Shown: positions 1 through 12,671, numbered from the stretch's first letter. The stretch: 64,000 nucleotides of DNA from Quercus robur (GCF_932294415.1 NC_065535.1:70363362-70427361), one strand, 5' to 3'. Made by a program: numbers and translations. Notes: generated by a model not told the origin, from the letters alone.

Positions 1-105
1 ACTATTCCCTGTAATAAAAATATAACCAAACTATTGAATAGCTAAACCATAGGAATAACTATTACATTACAGTGCCTATTACAGTCTACCAAACGTGCCC
101 TAAGG
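1..105. repeat. dispersed repeat end, probably transposon-derived
   Basis: This stretch resembles a second one at about 39540-39635. Both contain a CCTGTAAT segment, a run of short ATTAC/TATTACAG words, and end near TACCAAACGTG followed by C/T and CTAAG/ATAAG. Two diverged copies in one window suggest a dispersed transposon end. I cannot see the other end, so the family is not assigned. No coding sequence is visible. Confidence 0.4.
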
Positions 106-273
106 TTTTTTTTTTTTTTTTTTTAGAGCTTCAACCTATGGCATCCGCTCCTGATAATAGCTCTTTATCATCAGACCAAGACACCAATCAGTTTTTAGTG
201 TAGGTGGGGATTGAAACTCAAATCTCTTATACAATTATCAAAGACTTTACCAATTAAACTAACTGGAACCCAC
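106..273 (-). mobile_element. tRNA-derived SINE, minus strand
   Basis: Read on the minus strand, the element begins GTGGGTTCCAGTTAG, has a box-A-like segment (complement of about 249-263) and a box-B-like GTTTCAATCCC (complement of 207-217), and ends in a poly-A tail seen as the T-run at 106-124. A tRNA-like head with internal Pol III promoter boxes plus a terminal A-tract is the hallmark of plant SINEs. I found no convincing target-site duplication. It lies about 300 bp upstream of the GAA1 start codon. Confidence 0.65.
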
Positions 274-575
274 AAGATCCTCCAAGATTAACTCCTACTT
301 ACATTTAAAAAAAAATCAATTTGTGTCTTGGTCATCAAAGAAGAATCACCCGAAAAGAGATAACTCCGTTAAAAAATGTCTGAAGGCTAGACCCCCCAAA
401 AAGAATCGAAAGTCCTAAATCGAGTGTGATGGCGTTGGCTTCAAGTACTAAACAAGTAGATCAAAGGGGTTCGGGGAAAGCGTAAAACAATTTCCTCCCC
501 CGCTACCTCTTTTTTCCTGTGGAAATCATTTTCCAATTCCAATCTGTGAAAACTTTGATCTACAACAAAACAAAA
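274..575 (+). promoter_or_regulatory. GAA1 upstream region and 5' leader
   Basis: This is about 300 bp between the SINE and the GAA1 start. It holds a pyrimidine-rich stretch around 490-517, common in plant 5' leaders. No clear TATA box or defined motif cluster is visible. The first ATG of the following open frame is at 576; the upstream in-frame codon at 519 is GTG, so no earlier ATG competes. Confidence 0.35.
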
Positions 576-3500
576 ATGGGCGATAGTGAGAGCGAGAGCG
601 AGGCCCCCAAAGTGAAGCTACGTCCAATCGTGCGACTTGGGATGTTCCTCATTTCTCACAGCCACCTCCTTAGGTACCCTCATACATACTCTCTCTTTTC
701 CTTAATTTTTCATTCATTCATTCATAGCTTTGATTTTGATTTTGGTTTGGTGTGTTTTTTTTTTTTTTTTTTGGGTTTTCAGTGTGGTTTGCTGCACAGC
801 TGGGGTTCTCACTCTTCTTCTTCTGCCACTTCTCGCCAAGAACACCTACATTTCCGAAAATGCCCTCATGCCAGGTCTCACTTTCTCTCTCCTAGTCTTC
901 TTCCTAATTGTTACTTTGTCCTGTTTTGAGTGTACCCAATTGGGAAATGAATATTATGGATTTTTTAGATTAAAGTATTTGGTAAGTTAGAACAAAAATT
1001 ATTTGTTATTTTACTTTTCAAAGTGAACATAATTCTGGGATATATCTCAATATATAGTGTTGTGAACTAGTAACAAGATGGGGGCGGAACGAAGTATTTA
1101 TTTTATGATTGATGCATAATAAAAGCGGTGTCAGTAGTGGTGGTGGTTGGTTTATGTGAAAAGTGATGTTGCACCAATCATAATTTGCCACATTAACAAG
1201 TTATGATAGAAGTTATGTTCGTGTTACATAAGAGGTGGTATGGGTTTTAATTGTTTGTTTTTTGTTATTTAGAAAAAAGAGTTAAGGTATTATAGAAATT
1301 GAAGAAGTGAGAATTTCTATTTTTAGAAAGTGAAAAATGCATTTATGGGAAGTCATGGAGACGTTTAAATTGGGACAGAGAAGGTTATGAGATAAATTTA
1401 GCTAAAAATTTCTTGTTTATGTTTCACAGGTTCAGCAAATCCCATGCTTTCTAGTCAGGAAGTCTCAGAGGCAAATGGACTGGTGAAGGATTTAACCAAT
1501 TTAGATTTGAAACCTATGGCCAGTGGCATGTACGTGCTTACTTCACTTGCTGTTTTTTTAAAAATGTTTTCTATATATGGATTGCACTTGGGTTTGATTT
1601 TGTATTCTAATGGAAACTACTTACTCCCAATTTGAATTTAAATGTCTTGGTTTGAAATGATATGATTATTAATAGGAAGAAAAATGTAGTGACTTTTTGA
1701 AAATGTCATTTACTTTATTTTAGAGGCGGCACGACTCTTATAAGAATAAGATTGTTATTTGGTTTTAGAAAGAAGGTAATGGTATCATACTCCTCTTAAC
1801 AAGGATGGAGATTGAGTGAGATGCAGGTTGAAAAATGATGGAGGTTCTGACATTCGTTCCATTTATAATGCCTCGTGGAGATCTTGTGCTGTCACTTTTC
1901 CTTGGAAAAGCATTTGGGGTGCGAAGGCACCACGGAGGGTTTCCTTCTTTGTTTGGATGGCTGTGTGGGGAAGATTCTCATTGGTGATAATTTGAGAAGA
2001 CGTTTCATAATTGTGGATTGATGTTGTACGTGTCACTAAAGTGGGGAGAATGGTGATCATCTTTTGATTCATTGTAAAGGGGCTTCCCGGTTATGGAGTT
2101 ATGCTTTTAGATCTTATGGAGTTCTTACCTAAGAGGCTGGTTGATCTGTTGGATGTGTAGAGGAATTGGTTTGGGAAATGTTCGTTGAATATTTTGAACT
2201 TGGTACCATAGTGTGTGATGTGGATCATTTGGAAGGAGCATAATAGTTGTATGTTTGAGGATTCAGAGCATTTAGGGGACCAGCTCATAGCATTGTTTGC
2301 AGGGATGTTGTTTGATTGGTCTCGTACTTGGGATTCACTTCTTGTGGTTCCATTCTGTTGTTTAAAGATTCCCTTTCCTTTGGTATAGAATTTCTTTTTC
2401 TTTGTTTTTGTACATATTTTTTTGGCTATTTCATTCTTCTGTATGAAATAGTCCTTCTTCATTAAAATTTTTATTACTTATAAAAAGAAATAGAGAAGGT
2501 AACGGTATTATAGGAAATTGAAGAACTTCCATTTTTTGTAAAGTGGACATGTATTTTCGGATGTTCAGTAAAGAGAGTTAGGCATCTAAATTGGGATGGG
2601 AGAGTAACAATTATTTTAAATTTCTCATCAAGTTAAATTTACTCCAATATTGAAAGAGGATGTAACTCTGGCACTAATACTCGTGCTGGGTCTTTGCTGA
2701 TTTAATTCTATGAAATATTAGATTTTGTGGGTCTTATAATCCATCACTGATGCCCACACACATGCACATCTACAAGTGTCAAATAATTTTAGGCTTGTAA
2801 TGAGCTGAGTGGATCAGTAAGCTGCTTAAGGTTGGACTGAGTAGGATTGGACTTGGCTTGGTCGGCATTGCGTTATGTAGATTTATTTGTTTGTTTGGTT
2901 TAGGTGTTTGTTAATTTTGATGGAATTTGTAGTACGTAGCAGTATACTGCTTGTCTTGCAGCTAGTTTGTTGTTAATAAAATCTGTCCAAATCATAAGAA
3001 ATAGGGTCCAGATATTTTTTTTTTTCAATTCCCTTTTATTTACATATAAACATGCCATTAGGCATTGTTATGCAACTTGCTATATGGTCAACTTGCATTA
3101 TCTTTCTTCTCTTTATTTTATCTTTCATGCACATTAAGTTGGAGTTTTTTGCATTAGGTACAACCTTTATGTGCTCATTAAGATTAAGTCTTGGTCAAGT
3201 TGTGTATGCACTTTATGCATGGAGTAGATTTACTTTGCACTGCTTTCTGCTTCTTTATGTTTTAATTTTCCATCAGCTTGATATTTTGCCCTGACTCTGC
3301 ATCACAAGTTTATAATTCTAAATATAACCCCCCCCCCCCCCCCCCCCCCCCCAGCGAAACACCCACCCACTGGGAAAAAGATAAAATGATGGAAAAAAGT
3401 AAGTCTGTCCAATGTGATTTTCTGTTTACCTCATGCAGAGAAAGTCAAAGACTGATAGCCCAATATATGACCAACTTGGGTGCCGAAGTTAGTTTTCAAA

Positions 3501-6500
3501 AGTTCTACCCTCAATCAAATCAGTTTCATCCATTGCACTTTTTTTCTAGCCCTGATTCTGCAACAATTTGGGAGAACATTAGTTGTTCATCATTTGGTCT
3601 CAATACTGTTGGAATAATAAGAGCCCCACGTGGTGATGGGAAAGAAGCTATTGTCTTGGTGACACCTTACAATTCTGAGAAGATTGGGTTGGGTGAGGCT
3701 TTATCTCTGGGCATTGCATACTCGGTATTTTCCTTGCTAACCCGAGTTACTTGGCTGGCCAAGGATATTATATGGGTTGTTGCAGATTCAAAATATGGAG
3801 AATATGCTGCAGTTGATGCTTGGCTAAGAGATTATTACATTCCTGTATTTAGTGGATTAGGCACACAATATGCTGAAATGTGTCACGGACTGGAAGAGAA
3901 CACTATCACAGAAAGAAATATGCGTGATGGTTTTAAACGAGCTGGGACTATGGCTGCAGCCCTTGTGATTAAGGTAGCGGATAGAAGTGAACAATTTGAG
4001 GACAGTCTTAGCATATATGCTGAGGCATCCAATGGACAGATGCCAAACCTAGATCTCATTAATATTGTAAATTATTTAGCAGTTCATAGGCAAGGTTTGC
4101 GGATAAAGGTGGAGAAAATGTGGTCTTTACTTAACTGCAAATGGCTCATGATTTTGGGAGAAATACTTGAATCACTAGGACATTTGGCTAAAAGCTTAAA
4201 CCCCCAGTGGAAGTTTGGTATCCCAGCTGCAGATTATGTTGAGGGCACTGCTACGCTCGCAAGTTCATTGTATTACCAGGTAGTTTATTATCCTGTCTGT
4301 TCATTTATTTAAAAAAAAAAAAAATTTATTTTCTCCTTTTTTAGGGGGAGTAGTGGAATATATTACTGTTACAGTTTCAAATTGAATGACCGGGAAAATT
4401 AAAGGGTTATTTCATCTCACTTCTTTCTGATCCTGGAGGTCATTTTTACCTATATGTGATATTTTCCTTGCTGTCAGGCTTTGGGTATTCCAACAGGTCC
4501 CCATGGTGCTTTTCGTGATTACCAGGTAGATGCAATTACTTTGGAAATTTCTTCTAGAGTTTCTTCAAATAACAAGGGTGGGCAAAATGATTTCCTTCTG
4601 CGAGGTGGCCGGTTAGTGCTCATTTGATTCTTTCAAAGTACCATTTGTAACTTGACTTATTTTACTAGACATGTAGGCAAGGGACATGAATGAGTATCTT
4701 GCCAATCTATTGGCAGAAGGCAGTGTTGTCTTCAGCTGAACACTTCTTAGCATTTTCACCTTTTTTTGGAGGTAGAGGGGGGTGGGGTCATTGTATATTA
4801 ATACTTGGAAAATATGCCAATAGTAGGCGAATACATTTGATTGCCCGTGTATTACTACTGCCCTTTACTAGATGTTTGTGTTGCTTGAATGCTTCCATAC
4901 ATTCTAACATGTTATAGTCTTTCTGTTAAATGTTCTTTGTTATTTATTTTGGGTTAGGTTGTTACTTGTTAGATTTTAGTTGCACAACTTAGCTAATTTA
5001 ACCCCCCCCCCCCTTCCCCCTCCCAACAAAATAAAAAAGAGTGTACTGAATTGTGGTGAAGAATCCCATGCCATAATAAAATGATAGAAAGAAATTGTTG
5101 ATGAGGCAACTTGTGGTATTCAATCATTTTTGGTAGAAAGCTTAAGTCATACTCAATTAAAAACTTGTTTTGAATTCAGGGCAAAAAAATCTTTTTGTGA
5201 ACACTGAAATGGAGGATACTTTTTTTTTTTTTACAAGCATTTGTTGATTTCTTGTTTGATGTTTAACATTTTATTGTTCTTGTTTTAGAATATCCTTTGG
5301 TTCTGAAATTGCTACTAATGTAACTAGTAGAGATGGGTTCAAGTTACACCTGGAGTAACTTCTAAACTTTTACACCTTTTTAGACCATTAATTTCTATAG
5401 ATCTAAAGGTGGAGAAAATATTGCTTTCCACATCACCCCTTTTCCTTTCCCAAAGCTCCACTCTCATGCACTCCCTCTAGTTCCCTTTCTCAAATCTTTG
5501 AAAGCAATTTTATTGTCATCATCAATTCAATGTAGGCCAACAACTTCCATATGTAGACTGTAGGTACAGAGGAGCTCCGCCATGGCAAAAGTTATTGGGA
5601 GTTCAAGAAGCACGTTGAAGGAACACATTCACTGAAGAGGGTTGCAGCAACAGTATATCTCTACACAGAAGAAAATTGAAAATTAAAACTTGGTCCTTGG
5701 GTTTTCTTCTACCAAAGTTACTGTATTAGGCAAAAGTTCAGGCTTCAATGAACTTATTTTTCTTCAAAAGCAATTCTTATTTATTGTTGATTATAAAAAT
5801 AAAAAAATAAATTTTTTTTTATTGTTCTTGTTGATCATGAACCTGTGCAAGAAATTTATTGTGCTGGGCTTGATTCTTCTTATCCTTAAATACCTTTGAC
5901 TGTTGCCAACAAATACGCGTTCCTTCACTGTGCTTTCTAAACTCCCAACAACCCATGCCATGGGTAGCTCCTCAGACCAATGATGAACGTTAAGCGTTGG
6001 CCTTCACTGAATTGATGCCAACCTTAGATTGCTTTCAAGATTTGAGAGAGGGAAAGAAAGTGTGTGTGAGAAAGAGTGAAACTTTTAAAAAAGGAAAAGG
6101 GGTGATGTGGAAAGCAATAATTTTCCCACCATTAGATCTAATTGAAATCAGTGATCTAAAAAATGTGTAAAAGTTTAGAAGTTAAACTATGTGTAACTTG
6201 AACCCGTCTCTAACTAGTATTATTTGGTGTAGGCCCTCTTTAATTATTCCTTGTTTGTCATTATTTGGTGGTATACTATGCCCACAATCATCCATTAATA
6301 GTCAAAAGATTCAGTATTCTTGCGTCATTTTGATTGAAGGTTTTTCTGTGGGTTGGTGCAGGTTAATTGAAGGAGTTATACGATCAGTAAACAACCTCCT
6401 TGAAAAGTTTCATCAGTCATTCTTTCTGTACCTTTTAACATCGCCTAGTAAGTTTCTATCTGTTGGAGTCTACATGATCGCCTTTGCACTACTCGTTGCA

Positions 6501-7235
6501 TCACTCCCAATGGTTGCGGCTTCTCTCTATGCTCATGCTAATAATTTGGATCCTAGTTTTGAAAAAAACAAATCCAATCATCCAGCCAGTGCTGCTGATG
6601 AACTTGGCATCACTCTCAGATCATGGAAATGGCTCTATGCAGCGAAAAAGGTTCTTGTAGTTCACCTGTGGGGAGCTGTTGTTTTATTACTCCCATACTT
6701 CATCTGTCAAATTCCCAATTGCACTCCAACAACCAGCTTTGTAGTCTGGGTTTTGCTTTCAATCTTCAGCCTTCTAATCTTGTTCTGGATTTTGGGTTCT
6801 CCATTTTACTATGTTAATGCATCTCAACCTCAACAAAGAGAATGGGCTCTCTTGAAATCGGTGACTATTTCAGCTGCCTTCATTGGTCTGTGCCTCATGT
6901 CAGTCATTAACTTTGCTACGGCTGAAATTGGGGCTTTGCTAATGGTCCCTATGTGTTTGATGGCTCACCCTTTGAAGCTTGATGTTAAATCTAGAAAGTT
7001 GAGAAATTTTTCAAGGGTGGCTTGTAATCTAGCTTTGGGGTTTATTGGGTTTCCACCAACTGCTTTTTTGGTGTTTAAAGGTGTATTTGAAGGTTTTGAT
7101 GGCATTAGTGTTAGTGACTTCTGGAATTGGTTGGAATCCATTTGGGCATGGAGCAGTGCTACTTACCTCTATATAGGTATGATTCACCTGCCATGCTGGA
7201 TATTGTGTATTCATGTAATACTTCATCCTTGTTGA
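576..7235 (+). CDS. GAA1: GAA1/GPAA1-like subunit of GPI transamidase
   Basis: GAA1 is a subunit of the ER-membrane GPI transamidase, which joins GPI anchors to proteins with a C-terminal GPI signal. Coding exons are 576-673, 783-874, 1430-1529, 3439-4279, 4478-4611 and 6362-7235. All introns are GT-AG, phases match at every junction, and the sum is 2139 nt (712 residues plus stop), close to the usual plant length. The N-terminus has a short cytosolic acidic segment followed by a membrane segment at about residues 33-51 (core CCTAGVLTLLLLPLLA), then KNTYISENALMPG, which is very like plant GAA1. Exon 4 carries the luminal domain with INTVGI-type and APRGDGKEA segments, and exon 6 carries several hydrophobic membrane spans ending in HLPCW and HPC. 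ATG 576 is the first in frame. Identification rests on remembered similarity to Arabidopsis GAA1. Intron 5 contains a MULE and intron 3 a LINE tail; neither disrupts an exon. Confidence 0.9.
1281..2620. repeat. diverged duplicated intronic segment (two copies)
   Basis: The intron sequence at about 1285-1380 resembles that at about 2500-2600. Both share GGTATTATAG(G)AAATTGAAGAA, then TAAAGTG or GAAAGTG, then TAAATTGGGA. The LINE tail sits between the copies, next to the second one. This looks like an old local duplication inside GAA1 intron 3, and the copies are clearly diverged. Confidence 0.45.
1771..2511 (+). mobile_element. 5'-truncated LINE 3' end with target duplication, in GAA1 intron 3
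   Basis: The + strand at about 1855-2110 can be read, with frameshifts and stops, as the zinc-binding C-terminal domain of plant LINE reverse transcriptases (zf-RVT type): a PWKSIWGAKAPRRVSFFVWMA-like stretch with a later CxxC/HC pattern. The element ends in an A-rich tail at about 2480-2493. It is flanked by an 18-bp direct repeat, 1771-1788 and 2494-2511, with two mismatches, as expected for target-primed insertion. The body is therefore about 1789-2493. The decayed frame means it is inactive. Confidence 0.7.
3328..3352. repeat. poly-C run of 25
   Basis: There is an uninterrupted run of 25 C on the GAA1 sense strand, 86 bp before the exon-4 acceptor. Length in the assembly may be unreliable, because long homopolymers are prone to sequencing error. 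A second run of 12 C lies at 5002-5013 in intron 5. Confidence 0.9.
5321..6219. mobile_element. foldback Mutator-like element (MULE), nonautonomous, in GAA1 intron 5
   Basis: The element spans 5330-6210 (881 bp) and is flanked by a perfect 9-bp direct repeat TAACTAGTA at 5321-5329 and 6211-6219. It begins GAGATGGGTTCAAGTTACAC and ends with the near-complement GTGTAACTTGAACCCGTCTC. Long imperfect inverted arms cover about 5330-5652 and 5899-6210, around a spacer of roughly 250 bp. A 9-bp target duplication and very long terminal inverted repeats are typical of Mutator-like elements. No transposase frame is present. The intact duplication suggests a fairly young insertion. Confidence 0.85.
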
Positions 7236-8755
7236 CACGTCTTTCTCAATTTTACCCTGTGTATTGCTGAGCAAATGAAACACACAAATCATAAGATTTA
7301 TTGCATTTTTATCTCAATGTTATCTTTTTTATCTAAATTGCTTGTTATTGGTCATGGGCTGGTTCTGGAGAAGTAGGTCCTTCAGGAATATAATCTTTCA
7401 TCTTTGTAAGTAATTTTGTATCACTACGCATAAAGGGGCTCTCCTGCAGAACCTATACTTCATCATTGCTAGTAGGGTTCTGCAGGCCTGTTAAAATGTA
7501 CTTAGTGACTCTGAATGAATGGTTGGAGAAAGTGAGATGATCAGATGGCTAAATTGGAAACTCAATCAAGAATCCAAGTTAGATTCTAATTGCGCTACAA
7601 TTTGATGCTAAGTGTCTTTAGATTTTCAATGCATGTTTACCAAGTTAGCTTGCTTCAAAATATACATGCTGAGCCTCAGTTCCACAGTGAGGCCTGCAAT
7701 CTGAATATGAGTTTAATTGCCCAACTAACTCAGATGTTAGATCTAGGGTGGAGTCTCATTGTTTAGGGTATTGTGAACCATACTTTATAGCCATTTGACA
7801 GGTTCTTGGCTTAGCAATTTTGTTGTGGTTGGATTCACAACAGTTAGGTCAGAAGGGTCAATCCAATATATATTTGTAGAATGGATCTTGTGCTACTGCA
7901 CAGTTGATTGAATCTAGTTGATTGGGAATTTTGATATCATATAATTTGTTTCACAGATTTAAATCCCTCTTCCCTCTCTCTCACATGCACACGCGTGTGC
8001 GGGCATACACTTTTTTTTGTTGGGAGATGGATAATATGTTTAAGGCAAGATGCCCATTTTGTTTGGTATGATTGATGGAAAAGGTGTTTATGTCTGTAAA
8101 ATAATTGGAAAAAATGGATTGATGTGGACTGGCTGCCTTGTTGCCTTAGGATCTCTTTTGCCATTGATGATCAAAGAAGTTGCTATAAAATTAAAAGCCC
8201 GTATTCTGCACCCACTTAAAGAGCAGGGAATACCAAAAAGTAGGTTCTCATGAAACTTTAATAAGATTGACTGTTTGGTATTTTTTTTTTTTTTTTGAAA
8301 AGTTGACTGTTTGGTATTAGCTTTACTTCTTTTGTATTGATTAATAAAGATATACAAATTCCATCAAAAAGAAAAAAGATAATCAAATATATATATTTTT
8401 TATTGATGGGAATAATCATATATATTATGGTGGAATAGAATGTTCTTTTTATTGACTAGTATAGCAAAAGTAGCTACAGTAAAGCGCTTTCTGGGATTTA
8501 ATGGTTTGATGCAAACCATTCATAGGGTCGGCATCATTGAGGTAGGGCCATATGGTAGTTGGTTCTAGACTTCAAGGGACACAGCTTGATAGGGTCGGCA
8601 TCATTGAGTCCGATGTCATGTGCACTGAACCCAATATAATGCGATCATATGTAACACTTATCACGTGTCGATATCGTCCAATGAAACACAGTGGATTATT
8701 ATTCATGTAGGGTACAGCATCCCGTAAATAGGTTCCATGATTAATGGTCCTTAAA
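7236..8755. other. intergenic and 3' flank of GAA1, no supported gene
   Basis: About 1.5 kb following the GAA1 stop. A 67-codon open frame with one hydrophobic stretch lies at 8050-8253, but I do not recognise it and it has no clear splice or promoter context. The rest is AT-rich with no motif I can support. Confidence 0.5.
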
Positions 8756-9704
8756 GAGTATCTCCGGCAGTAGAGTTAAAATTTTAGTTATTTAACATCA
8801 TAAAAAGTTACTTTATTTATTTTACTTATTCACTTTACGAAACATCAAGTAATAATAGATCTATTTTAACTTTCAACACAATAAAATAATATAAATATCA
8901 CAATAAAATAATATATCTACTACATTATTTTATTAATTTCTTTCTTTCTCTTTTTCCAAAAAAAAAAAAAAATCTTTCTTTCTCTCTATCTCACACCATG
9001 CCTCACTCTCCACTCTAAAAAAAAAACTTCTCATTTCTCTCCTCTCCACTCTCCACTCTCCACTCCCACTTCTCTCTATCTCATTGCCGCTCTCTCCTTC
9101 CCACCCATCACCATCCTGAGACCTTCCTCACCGGCGTCGGAGACGAAATCGTCGAAGCTCTCGAGGATCTTGTGGATTGTGGGTTGTGCCGGCGCGGGTT
9201 TGTGGGTTGTGATTTGTGATGTGGGTTTGTGTTTTGTGGTGGTTGTATGGAATTTGGACCGGTATTGCTTCAATCTTTCTCTCTACTCTATCTCTGTGGG
9301 TTTGTGTTTTGTGATGTGGGTTTGGTGGATCGGCGTTGCTGGTGGTCCAATCCGGTGTTTTTCTAGTGGCTGGGTGTTTAATTCGGTGGGTTTTATATGG
9401 ATTTTATAAGCATTACCGCCGGCAAGCTAGCCGGCGAAGCAAAGAGGAGATGAGGGATGCCAGAGAGAGAGAGAAAGAAAAAGAGAAAATATTATTTTAA
9501 TTAGAGAAGAGAGAGAAGTTTAATAAAATATATATATATATATTAGCTTCTTGCTACAGTGCACAGCCATAAATAGCTGTGCACTATAGCAAGAAGCTAA
9601 AATTTTTTAGCTATGGCTCCACTGTTGTAACATGTATTTTTTTGTTTTGGTGAAACTAAAATAGTTATATAGCTATTTAGCTTCACTGCTGCTAATGCTC
9701 TAAA
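8756..9704. mobile_element. nonautonomous TIR element with AGAG(C/T)AT ends
   Basis: The left end, AGAGTATCTCCGGCAGTAGA, and the complement of the right end, AGAGCATTAGCAGCAGTGAA, match imperfectly over about 27 bp, giving a terminal inverted repeat. The interior has AT-rich flanks, a CT-rich stretch (8940-9110) and a GT-rich stretch (9170-9400). A short TA-rich target duplication is likely but not cleanly resolved, so the superfamily (PIF/Harbinger or another) is open. A strong hairpin sits at 9543-9600. Confidence 0.5.
9543..9600. repeat. inverted repeat, 25-bp arms, 8-nt loop
   Basis: The arms 9543-9567 and 9576-9600 are complementary over 25 positions with a single mismatch, where the complementary strand pairs C opposite A or a G:U wobble in RNA. 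The loop is CATAAATA. It lies inside the TIR element at 8756-9704, so a transposon-derived small-RNA hairpin is the simplest reading. Confidence 0.85.
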
Positions 9705-12671
9705 AGTGTCGTGAAGTTGCCATGGAATGAGGGTAGCTGTAGCAGGGACATTTGGTAATCAAATTCTTAATGTCATAATATTTGATTTCCCCAAATTTAA
9801 ATTTCATTATACTACATCAAAGTTCAAACCATTGTGATTTTGGTCCTCCACATAAATTGCTCAGTTGAGTCTTGAGTTTGTGTTACTATTTGTCCTTGAA
9901 GGAACAATTATTTGCATCAATGATTGGCACATGTGCCAAATGTGCCAAATGCCAAATATTTGGCACATTTGGCACACCAAACACAAAAACGAAGCTTTAT
10001 CAGATGTGTTAAATGTGTCAAATTTTTGTAACATACTACAGTATCGTTGCATTTTTGACACGGTACGGACTCAAATGGCATTTGTACTTTATTATTTTTT
10101 TATTCATCTTTCTCTCTCATCCCACTCTGAGCCACTCCATCTCCACTTCTCTGGATCCTGCTCTCTCTCCTCCCTCTCTGTCTAATCGTCCTCTCTCTAG
10201 TGAAGGATGGGTTCCGATGTAGGTATATTCTAGCGTGGGTTCCGGCGTGGAACAGGTTACGGTGTGGGTTGTGGGTATGGCAGCGTGGTGGGTTGCAGCG
10301 AGCTGGATCATGGCAAGGTGGGTCATGGACTCACGGCAGAGGTGAATGGGTTTTGATGGGTGGGTTCAGATGGGGTTTGGAGTGGTTTTCCTTTACCCTT
10401 TTTTCTTTCTTCGCTCTCTCCTCTATGTTCGATCTCTCTTGTTGTGTTTGATGTGGATTTTGCTTTTGGGTTTGTTTGATTTGCCGTGCCGATCTCTCTA
10501 GTTGTGTTTTTTTTTTTTTTTTTTTTTAATTTTATTTTTATTATTAAGGTGGCGTTGGTGGATTTGGGTTTGTGCTGGTGGTAGTTGGTCAGTGTTGTTG
10601 CGGCAGTGGTTGTTGGTGGTGGTTGTTGCGGCAGTGGTGGATATGCCGTTGTTGTTGTTGTTGCTGATGGTGATGGGAGGGATGAGATGATATATTATTT
10701 TAATGTGTAGTAAATATTATTTTAATGTATAGAATTGAATGATAGAACATCTGATAAATGAGATATTATAAAATAATGTGATAAAATAATAAAGTAGGCT
10801 TTTGATGTATCAAAATGATATTTTTTTTGCAACATTTGCTATAGATGCTCTAAATGTTAGTTTCGATAAGACAGATTAGAATCTAATAAGAACAGGACAG
10901 GCAAGAATCAAGGGGGCACAGAGGAAAGAATCTAATGAAAAAGTGATGAATCTGTCCAATGGTAGAAAATTGTCTTATATGTAATGTACTAAACGTTCTT
11001 TCCGATGTGTGGTTTTTTTCAGTTTTAGGGAAATCTCCTTACTCTATTTGCTTTAGTTTTCTCCGCCCTTAATTAATTAATTAATTAGGATAGGCATTCC
11101 TTTCTAACGCCTTTTATTTAAAAGTATAATTGTATTTTAAAAAAGTCTGATTTTTTTATTATAAAAAAATATATCAATGAAAATAAACTCATCTAAACAC
11201 TCCCTAATATGTAAAAGAACGGAAAAATGTTCTCGCTTTGTCCTCATGATTTCAACTTTGCACAAATATTCCCTATGTTGATGAGGCGAAAATGGTTTTG
11301 TTTACCTCTACCATCTTGCTTCTATGAGGGGTTTTTTTTGGGTACATATCCTAGACTCCTAGTATCCATCAATAATATCTCATTAAGTATGACAAAAAAC
11401 TCCATTTAGCCTTATCTTAACCTACCTTGCTTTCATCTTGTGCATATTTTCTTTGCCTTGATAAGTGGATGGGATGGGGATATAAATCTATGATCCAACC
11501 TCGTCCCATTTTGTTGCCATCTCTACTTATGTGCAAGAGGGAGTGTATGAGATGAATTAAATAAAAAAAAAAGATACTTATTTTGATTTTAGAGGATAAA
11601 CGTTTTTTTATTATGTTAAAGATAAAAATATAAGAGATATAATGATAAAAGAATACAAATCTTCTATACTACTTTTAGCTTATAGTGTGATTGAATGAGT
11701 ATATTTCCATTGACAAATTTTGTTTTAAAAGTGGTCATTTTTTTTTTTTTTAAAGAAAGTGTATAAAAAAATTGTATATATATAAAATAAAATAAAAAGA
11801 ATGTAAAATTTATAATAAAAAATTATACTTCGGTTGGAATAAACTGTTTTCAAAAAAAAAAAAAAAAAAAAACTTGTCATTTTAAGACAAACCAACCCTA
11901 AATAATAAAAGAGAAAATTTGAGTTAAAATTTTCTATTTATATCATCTCTATCTTAAAAGGATAAAAAACAGAACTGTGACACAATCTCCAGCTCTTTTC
12001 ATCTCGGATGATACTCAGAAAATGCGGCGGGAATTGTTCTCATTGAAATTGTCTAAAATTGAATGCAAAGAATCATCAATTCATAGGCAATATAGCTAAT
12101 TATGATTAATATGAAATGTCCTTTTCCTCCACAATTACCATATGTGTTATTTTAATTTCCATTTTTTGTTTACACAGTGAGATAAGAAAAGCTGGCTTCG
12201 ATACAGTTGCAGCAGTTGGATGATGCATTTTCTTAAAAGAAATTTAGCAATATCCAAGCGTCAAAAGTGGCGTTTTTTGGGGTCAAAATTCTAATTTAAC
12301 TATAATTATATACTAATGCTCTAAAAGAAGCCATTTTCTAAAAGGTATTTATTATCTAAGCATTGGCCATGTTTTACTTTACTTCATCCAAATAGGAACG
12401 TGCATCACACGTACTCCAAGCAGCGTTTAAGCAAACTTTCCTCATGTCATTGTCAAACACCTCCATTTTTTCTCTTCACCTACTCAAACATGAAATGAAA
12501 ACATCTTACAAGTTTCAACTCCCATTCTCTCTCTCTCTACAAACCAAGAAAACAAAGATATGTTCCTCAAACAAAGCATTGACAAAGAGCATCATCAACA
12601 ACAAAAACAAGAGTAAGAGAAACAGACAAAGAGTATAGAAGAGAAGAAGAAGAAAGAGCATTCGATTAAGG
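9705..12671. other. intergenic region with transposon remnants
   Basis: A cluster of TGTGCCAAA words and their complements at 9930-9976 forms an imperfect inverted repeat that looks like a transposon end. From about 10090 to 10860, a CT-rich then GT-rich stretch resembles the interior of the neighbouring element and ends near GATGCTCTAAA, suggesting a second, degraded copy. From 10860 to 12440 I see only AT-rich DNA. From 12440 to 12671 the sequence becomes CT-rich and then A/G-rich, consistent with the leader of the F-box gene. Confidence 0.45.

Noticed and set aside
8050..8253. 67-codon frame with a hydrophobic stretch, downstream of GAA1
   Set aside because: Not recognised, no splice or promoter context, and GAA1 already ends properly at 7235. 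Could be chance or a transposon scrap.
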